NCBI RefSeq assembly: GCF_019393635.1
Contig: NC_057861.1
Location: forward strand, 84,561,827 to 84,625,826
DNA: 64,000 bases
Direction: 5' to 3'
Source of the DNA: Dromiciops gliroides
Lineage: Eukaryota; Chordata; Mammalia; Microbiotheria; Microbiotheriidae
Part shown: positions 56,970 through 64,000 of the stretch, piece by piece
Layout: each line of letters opens with the position of its first letter
Numbering within the stretch: the first letter of the stretch is position 1
Translations under genes and position numbers: made by a program
The notes under the pieces: model-generated
The model's database searches: none
What the model was told of the DNA's origin: nothing
The model's input: the letters and a program-made list of their open reading frames with translations, nothing else

Positions 56970-58480
56970 TCACAGCTTCTGAGGGCCTCAGTTTCCTCAA
57001 CTGTAAAACTAGGAGCCTGGACAAGAGAATTGACATGAGCGGCATCAAGCAACATCATCACCTAAGGTCCCTTCCAGTTCTGACCTTCTGCCTTATAAGG
57101 AAGACCTCTTGTCCAGCTCTGACATTCTACAGTCTACCATCCCTTCAGCCTCTAAGTCCTACGATCCTTCTGACCTTGGCCCCTTCCCCAACCCTCCTCC
57201 CTGTCACCCAAGTCCTCAGCAGAGCTGGGAACAGAGCTTAGGAGGCTCAGCTCCCAGACAACCAGGCCCCCCTCTCATCAGGAGATAACCTGACCACAGT
57301 GCTGAGTCACAGCGGTCCTCTGCTCTTGGGTAAGAGAATTGGCTTCCGAGGTTTTCCAAGAAAAACAAACAGGCATAAAAGAAAAACAGACCGAGTGCTT
57401 GCAATTAGCCAAGGGTTGGCACAGAGGGACAGCACCGACTCCCCAAGCCAGGCAACATCGGGATTTCAGCATCTACCAGATCCTTCCCCAGGGGCCTGCC
57501 TCCTCTTAAACATGCATTCATAGAAGGTGAGAGTGGGAGGGAACCTTAGAACTAATCTGGTCCAACCCCCTCAGTTTACAAATGGGCAAACCAAGGCCAA
57601 GACAGGTTAATCAACTGCCCGAAAGCCACCCAGCATGTGAATGGCAGAGTTTAGACTCTGACCCTAGGCTCCTAACTCCTAGTCTCCCCTCTTGGAGAAT
57701 TATGGGATCAGAGACTTAGGGCTGGAAGGGACCATTAGAGATCATATGGTCCAACCCCTCATTTGACAAATGTGAAAACTGAGGCCCAGAAAAATAAAGT
57801 GATTTATCCAAGATAATACAGGTAGCCTCAGGCCAAGGAGGAATTTGCCTGTCCATAGATGTGAGGGAGTGGGATGAAGGATAGGGAGAGGCAGTCAAGG
57901 CAAACTGAAGAACACCACCCTCTTCCCACCAGTCCTGAAGGAGAGGGATTGGGGCAGAACCCTGAAGGTAGATCAAAAATAATCTCCTCCTGTGAGCATT
58001 TCAGCCTCCAGCCTCAAATTGTGTTAGGTAAGGAGAGTCCTGAAGGAGCTGGGCATGCAGCCCTTGGGGCCACCTGCAGGGCATTGGCCAAAGATTCTAG
58101 GAACAGCCCTGAGCTCCCTCAAGGCTGCTAAGAATAGCTTTCCCAGAAAGGTAATCAGGTCTGGCTTCCCACTCAGTGGCAGGTGGGCCTCAAGGCCGAC
58201 CAGAGCCAGAGCCACAGAGCATGCAGTTTCTTCATGAATGCCCCTTAAACCTATACCAGAAGAGGTGAGCAGAAGGGCAGAGCCTCAGGGAGCCCTTGAA
58301 CCCTACATAATGAGGAAGTGGGCGAGCCCCAGGACCTTCCACGGCCTCCCAGTAGTCTAGGAAAAAGGCTGAGGCCCCTACATCATCCTTCTGACAACTA
58401 CTCTGATAGGATGAAGAAGGTTTAGATGACACCCCTGGGCAGAACCCCAGGGGCTCCCTAATATTTCTAGGATTTAAAAA
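56970..58480. other. Intergenic, no gene seen
   Basis: MIR pieces at 57540-57690 and 57715-57840. 57230-57480 is repeat-free and contains a TGAGTCA (AP-1 type) motif at 57303-57309. No exon-like frame was recognised. Confidence 0.45.
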
Positions 58481-58483
58481 GCT

Positions 58484-58574
58484 TTGCTTGGCTTTTTTTT
58501 TTTTTATGAGATATTTTATTTTTTCCGTTACATGTAAAGATAGTTCTCAACTTTTGTTTACTTGCTTGGCTTTT
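58484..58574 (-). mobile_element. Very short L1 3'-end insertion (about 65 bp) with TSD
   Basis: Between two copies of TTGCTTGGCTTTT (58484-58496 and 58562-58574) lies T-rich sequence and the antisense of the L1 3' terminus (TTTTATTTTTTCCGTTACAT, AAAGATAGTTCTCAACTTTT), the same as in the L1 at 8.4 kb. Extreme 5' truncation. Confidence 0.92.
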
Positions 58575-58689
58575 GAAGCCAGCCCCCACCTCCTTTTCCA
58601 GCCTTCACACAATTTACTCCTTTCCACGTATTCCACAATTTGACTCCTTGCCATTCCTCACACATGACATACCAACTCTCTGTGTGTCT

Positions 58690-59180
58690 TTGTAATGTCT
58701 GCCCTTCCTCGGGCCTGGAAGGCTCTCCCTCTTACCTCTGCCTCCCTGTCTTCTATCAAGAATCAGATCAGATCCACCTTCTGTAGAAGGCTTTTTCCAG
58801 TCCCCCCCCCCCAATAATCCCCCACCCCATATACACACATCCCTCCACCTGGCTTCTCTCTGAGATTACTTGCCATTTACACCATATTACTTGTGTGTGT
58901 GCATATGTATGTATATATGTATACTTATATTCACATATATATGCTCTGTGTGTATGTATTTGTGTATATATATATATTGACTTATATACTTGTATTCACA
59001 TCCTTACCCGAATGCTGTCTTCCTATTAGAATCTAAGCAACCCAGGAAAGTAGGTACCATACATTCTGCCATTATAATCCTGAGTGTAGAGACAATGTAC
59101 TTGCCTTTCTTTAAATCTCCAGCACTTAGCACTTAGTGCCTGGCCTGTAGAAAGCACTTAATAAATGCTCAGTGAGAAGT
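58690..59180 (+). repeat. L2 LINE fragment with TATG microsatellite
   Basis: GGCCTGGAAGGCTCTCCCTC, CTTCCTATTAGAATCTAAGC, AGCACTTAGTGCCTGGCCTG and AAGCACTTAATAAATGCTCA are L2 3'-region words. A degenerate TATG/TATA run occupies 58895-58982. A related, more diverged copy is at 60300-60440. Confidence 0.7.
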
Positions 59181-59699
59181 CTGTCTCTGCCACTTCCCAG
59201 ATGTATGGCCTTAGGCAAAGCACTTCCACCTTCCAGGCCTCAGTTTCCCCACATGATAAAAAGGGTGAGAGATCATTGCACTACCCAGATCAGATGGCTG
59301 ATGGAAGGATCCAAATTCAATTCCACTAAGATTCATTAAGCACCAAAGTACAGGCAGTTGGGTATAGACAATAACATGACATCACATTTACAGACATTTT
59401 TGAGTTTATGAGGTATGAACTAGAAGATTAATTAAGCAAGAATTAGAAATGCTTGGTGATTGATTCTTATCTTACCTTGGTGAATAGAGCTCTGGTCTCA
59501 GAGACTAGAAGACCTGTTCTCAAGTCCCATGTCTGGCAAAAAATGGCTGTAGGACCCAAGGCAGTGGGGTGTTCCAGGCCATTCTAAGCCTCTAAGACTG
59601 TAAGGTGTAGATAAGGCAATGTCCTGCAATGATACAGGACAGTTCCCTAGTGAATTCTCCTCAGGGGATCAGTGAAATCACCAGCTTGGTCCTTATTCC

Positions 59700-59945
59700 T
59701 AAGAATAATTGTTCATAGTTTTATAGTGCTTTAGATCTTATAAAATGTGTTACCCACATTATCTCATTTGATCCTAACAACAAACTCACAAGGTATTATT
59801 ATCCCCCATTTTGCTGAGCAGAAAACTCTGAGGCTCATGGAAGGAAACTAAGCTTGACCAGGGCTATACAGTTACTAAGTCAGAAACAAGATTTGAACTT
59901 AGGTCTTCCTAACTTCAAGACTAGAGCTCTTCCAAGGGCCAAATC
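59700..59945 (-). repeat. THER1/MIR SINE, antisense
   Basis: TGCTTTAGATCTTATAAAAT, TCATTTGATCCTAACAACAA, AGCTTGACCAGGGCTATACA and ATTTGAACTTAGGTCTTCCT. Another antisense MIR scrap lies at 60055-60190. 60450-61490 shows L2-like scraps (60840-61060) and no gene. Confidence 0.65.
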
Positions 59946-61504
59946 ACCACCATATGAAAGACCATTCTTAGCTCACCCACTCTACAAAAGCAGGCAGTGG
60001 GTAGGATTTGGCTCATGGGCAATTGAAGGCCAACACTAGTCCTACACCATGCTACCTCTTTTATGGATGAGGAACCTGGGACTCAGAAAAATGAAGGACT
60101 TGCCCTGTATCAAGAAGGTTTCTGATCCAAGATTCAAAAGCTAGATCTCCTGATTTCATGGTCCAAGCTCTGTCCTCTATGCTAGGGGACAGAAGTGAGT
60201 CCCAGCAAAAAGAGGCCTTGCCCCATGTTATCCAGAGAAGTCAAAAAATAATAAATAAGGGAGACCTGTCTTCTTCCTCTGGGGTGGCTTCTGTGCTGTC
60301 TTGGGCCAAGAATTAGATTGTGAACTCTTTGCTGAGAGCAGAGGACAGTTTGGTTTGGTTTTGGCTTCTCTTTGTATCCTCAGAGTTTAGCAGAGTGCTT
60401 GGCATTTAGCAGGGGCTGATAAAACCTACTCCATTGGCTGACCTATTATAGTCTAGTGGTATGAAAGCACTTTGGAGCCTGTGATGAGAGAAGCTAGTCA
60501 CTCAAAGGACATGAGAGAATATGAGAGCAAACTCCTCAAACTGAGAAGCAAAGCTGGCTGAGGATGCAGCCTGCAGCCTTCCTCAGAATGGATCCGACCC
60601 TGCTTGCTTCCCTCTACATCAAAGGGCAAATGTAATTGCTGGAATTCTTTCCTCCCAAAAGAATGAGCATATGCCCCATTTCACATATGAAGACATTGAG
60701 ACTCAGAGAAGGGAACATACATGTCTCTAGGACTGCCATGACAAGACCGTCACAGGGTGGAGGAGAAGGGGAAGGGCATCAGAACTTCTGCTGAAGTCAC
60801 CTCCTGCTGAGGAGTCTCAAGTTCCAGCCTGAAACAGTGCCAGGGATGCCGTTCTGGCTCTGCCTGTTCTACCCTCCCCCTTTTCTCTGCCTCTGCAAAT
60901 TCCACCTGTCCTCTGGGGGCCAGAACAAGCCCTACTTCCTCTGGGATGCCTTCCCAGGCTGCGCTGATCTCTCCAGCCAGTCAATTCATACAGCACCTAG
61001 TGTCTGTATTAAAACATCTCCTGATAACAATAAAGACACCTGAACTGTTCTGTTAACTACTGACAATGGCGGGTCACTCATCTTTGCCAATTTGATTCCA
61101 GCCACAAAACATCTATCAGTTGCCTCCTAGGTCTCATAAATGAGCAGGGTCCACGTTTTCTCTTTTATCTCTCCCAGGGCAACTCAGTGCAGACAGGGGC
61201 AGGCATGTCATCCGTGTTCAATAAATACATAATCATTGTAACTTACATTTCCACAGTGTTTCTTGCCTACCCATCCGTGGAACACTGGAAATGAATCACA
61301 GAGCCTCAGTATACAGGAAGGAAAAGTGAGTGAGGGCAGGGGAAGGGGGAAAATCATAGAGCAAGTCTCAGATTCACAAAGTACTCTAACAGAAGAATCT
61401 TAAGACTTACAGAACCTCAGAACACAAAGCCTTAGAGTAGAACCTTAATAGAACATTAGAACATGGGACTTTGGAACTAAAGAACTACAAACCACTTCTC
61501 ACTG

Positions 61505-61815
61505 TTGTTGGGTCAATAAGCATTTATTAAGCTTCTACTATGTGCTAAGCACTGTGCTATATGTTGGGGGGGTGGTCAAAAAGAGACAAAAGACAGTTCT
61601 TGGGGGCAGCTAGGTGGCGCAGTGGATAAAGCACCAGCCCGGATTCAGGAGGACCTGAGTTCAAATGCGACCTTAGACACTTAACAAGTACTAGCTGTGT
61701 GACCCTGGGCAAGTCACTTAACCCCAATTGCCTCACCGCACCCCCCCCAAAAAAAGATAGTCCTTGCCCTCAAGAAGCTTCCATTCTAATGGAGGAGACA
61801 TAGCATCCAACTTAA
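61505..61815 (+). repeat. L2 3' fragment split by a WSINE1-type SINE
   Basis: L2 (ATAAGCATTTATTAAGCTTC, GTGCTAAGCACTGTGCTATA ... TGCCCTCAAGAAGCTTCCAT) is split by a SINE (61603-61751, GGGGCAGCTAGGTGGCGCAG). The duplication AAAAGA(C/T)AGT(T/C)CTTG lies at 61588-61602 and 61752-61766. Confidence 0.9.
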
Positions 61816-62014
61816 AAGAGAAGGGGTGTGGGGGGGAGGCAGCTAGGTGGTGCAGTGGATAAAGCACCAGCCCTGGATTCAGGAGGACCTGAGTTCAAAT
61901 TTGACCTCAGACACTTGACATTTACTAGCTGTGTGACCCTGGGCAAGTCACTTAACCCTCATTGCCCTGCCCCCCCCCCCAAAAGAAAAAAAACAAAAAC
62001 AATAAAAAGAGAAG
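61814..62014 (+). mobile_element. WSINE1-type SINE with TSD
   Basis: GGCAGCTAGGTGGTGCAGTG to CACTTAACCCTCATTGCCCT, then C-run and AAAC-rich tail. AAAAGAGAAG is repeated at 61814-61823 and 62005-62014. Confidence 0.92.
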
Positions 62015-63290
62015 AGGGGGAATGTAGGAATATACCAGGTGAATATCCCTTGGTCAACATCCAGGGGAGGGATGAGCATTCTGTGTGGAGGAGAGAAAAA
62101 CAAATTGGAAGAATCCGAGGAATATGGGGAAGGGTGGAAAATGGGGGACATGGGGGTTATCCCGCTGGCTCCATCTCCCCCTCTGAAGGCTGACCGCCTT
62201 GGTAAGCCTACAGCCTTGCAGGCCTTCCAAGTACAGGGCTCCAGAGGGAATATCAAAGTCTACTCCTTTCCCAGCCTCCTGCCCTTCTTAGTGGGGTTTT
62301 ACAAACAAAAACATTCCACTGTGCAATCAGGGCTAATTACAGAGGGGACAGAGACCACAGCTCCCTTTGGGGAATCTGATGCCTCGGGACTTCTGTGCTC
62401 GGGTAGAGGGACCGTTGCCAAGTTGTAAAGGCCACAAGCTTCTAAAGGCTCATGGGGAAAAGAGGAGGAGGGAAGATGAGGCCCCCACGGACCCACAATC
62501 TGAGATATGACCAGGGATAGCTGGCCTTGGAGGGGCTGGCCACACACAGAGAGAACTTGTCTCTACGTACCCCAACTTTAAGAGAAGTATTAGAAAAAGC
62601 ACAGCCTGGGACTGAGAAAACCTGGGTTTAAATGCCGGGCCCTCAGCTACAATATAATACAACCAAGATCTCTTAAGTGCTTACAGCCGTGAAGAACATG
62701 ATGTCTGTCCCGGGTAAACAGAAAGCTGAGAGATGCTGTGGGACCTTCAGGAAGTCCCTTCTCCTTTCTGAACCACATGCTCCTCCTCTGTGAAAGCAAG
62801 GGCTCCTATCTCCTGGCTCCTCTGTCCCAGGGTTCCCCGCCCTCTCTTTGTTATCTATTGTTTATTGTTATTTATTATTCTTATCTAGGATTTAATTCCC
62901 CACGTGGAAGATGGGGAATTAGGTGTTATCTGAGTGGGGAGGAAGGGGAAGGCCCGCAGCTCTGCATTTAACCTTTGGGCAATCCCCCTCCCGTGTCTGG
63001 ACTTCAGGTTCCTCACCAGCAGAATGAGGGAGCTGGCCTAGACAAGTTCCTCCGAGCTCCTCACACTGTAGGTTTTAAGATTCTACTTTCTAAGGCCCTT
63101 CGGAAATTCTGTGTTCTGAAGTCCCTTCCGGCTATGATAATCTATGGTCCAACGTCCCTGCTAGTCCTGATCTTCCTTCTATTCTAACCTGGTAGCTGAT
63201 GTCATTGACTTTGATCTAATAATCAACGTGGCTTTGCTTAATTCTGGGGAGGGAATTTATTATTTACTAGGTTTAGGGGTTCTTAACCTG
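62015..63290. other. Intergenic, no gene seen
   Basis: MIR scraps at 62580-62660 and 62960-63170. 62040-62570 looks single-copy but carries no recognised coding frame. Confidence 0.45.
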
Positions 63291-63310
63291 GAATCCACAA
63301 ACTTCTTTTT

Positions 63311-63643
63311 CAAAATATCTTTTTTTTTTTTGGTGATGCAATTGGGGTTAAGTGACTTGCCTAGGGTCACACAGTTAGTAAGTGTAAAGTGTCTGAGGCC
63401 AGATTTGAACTCAGGTCCCCCTGACTCCAGGGCCAGTGCTCTATCCACTGTGCCACCTAGCTGCCCCTTCAAAATATCTTTTTTTTTTTTTTTTAGGCAA
63501 TGGGGGTTAAGTGACTTGCCCATGGTCACACAGCTAGTAAGTGTCAAGTGTCTGAGGCTGGATTTGAACTCAGGTACTCCTGAATCCAGGGCCAGTGCTT
63601 TAACCACTGCACCATCTAGTTGCCCCCTCCAAAATATCTTTTT
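63311..63643 (-). mobile_element. Two antisense WSINE1-type SINEs in the same target site
   Basis: The first SINE is about 63325-63469, the second about 63484-63629, both antisense with T tails and ending in the CTAGCTGCCCC or CTAGTTGCCCC head. The word CAAAATATCTTTTT occurs three times (63311, 63470, 63630), before, between and after them. Open frames across this region are translated SINE sequence. Confidence 0.93.
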
Positions 63644-64000
63644 ACAAATATATCTCAATATAATTGTTTTCTTTTGCAATCCTCTCTCTTTTATTGTATG
63701 CACCTTATTCTGGGGAGTCCACAGGCTTCCCCGAGTGCCAGAGGATTCCGTGACCCTTAGAAGGTCAAGAGCCTGTGTCTCAGACCATCTTGGGGAGCAG
63801 GACAGTGTGAATGAAGGCTGTGCATGACCTCTCTGATGAATAGGCATAGTCATAATATCACAATATACTGCCAGCTGTGTACAGAGCATTATACTGGCTT
63901 CTGGGGGACAAAGTTGCAAGGGAGAAGATTCCCTCAGTAACCTCAGAGTCCAGTAAGGGGATAAGACACTCATCCAGAAAAGACCTGGGATTTCATCAAG

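Noticed and set aside
63311-63643. CRISPR-like direct repeats with spacers
   Set aside because: The repeated words are SINE target duplications in a vertebrate genome.
63228-63973. Open frames of 199 and 237 codons on opposite strands
   Set aside because: They read through two SINE copies. Phrases such as [19 protein letters not shown] recur at every antisense SINE in the window.

Overview
The window is vertebrate genomic DNA from a marsupial, most likely an Australian one. It holds one recognisable protein-coding gene, spread over introns, in a background of very many tRNA-derived SINEs, MIR/THER1-type SINEs, and L2, L3/CR1 and L1 LINE fragments. The commonest SINE (5' end like GGGGCAGCTAGGTGGCGCAG, ending in an A-rich tail) is of the WSINE1 type known from Australian marsupials. 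The opossum-type SINE tail containing AATACATAGTATTGATTC was not noticed anywhere.

The gene is PTP4A3 (PRL-3, a prenylated tyrosine phosphatase) on the minus strand. Its five coding exons can be read exactly at 26877-26773, 18576-18484, 12284-12154, 7908-7834 and 2276-2159. They join, all with GT/AG splice sites and consistent phases, into a 173-residue protein, the same length as the human one, with the CX5R active site and a C-terminal CAAX box. Upstream, a candidate 90-nt 5' UTR exon (27924-27835) carries a short upstream ATG frame. A CpG island at about 34.9-35.5 kb has two minus-strand splice donors and is the likely promoter. A polyadenylation signal at 1248-1243 gives a 3' UTR of about 0.9 kb.

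Layout: 1-1.2 kb is downstream of the gene. 1.2-35.4 kb is the PTP4A3 transcription unit, whose introns hold a 5'-truncated L1 with intact target duplications (8.4-9.7 kb), a possible solo LTR fossil (14.8-15.3 kb), L3/CR1 relics and many SINEs. 35.5-64 kb is upstream intergenic DNA with no convincing exon: purine-rich tracts, a hAT-like and a mariner-like DNA transposon relic, a local tandem array (45 kb), nested SINE/LINE insertions, and one mostly repeat-free block (48.7-49.8 kb) with a MEF2-type site and an E-box.

No RNA gene, CRISPR array, operon or novel multi-gene system was found. The points most worth checking are the PTP4A3 5' end (upstream ATG, alternative first exons), the possible upstream regulatory block, and several well-dated transposon insertion events.
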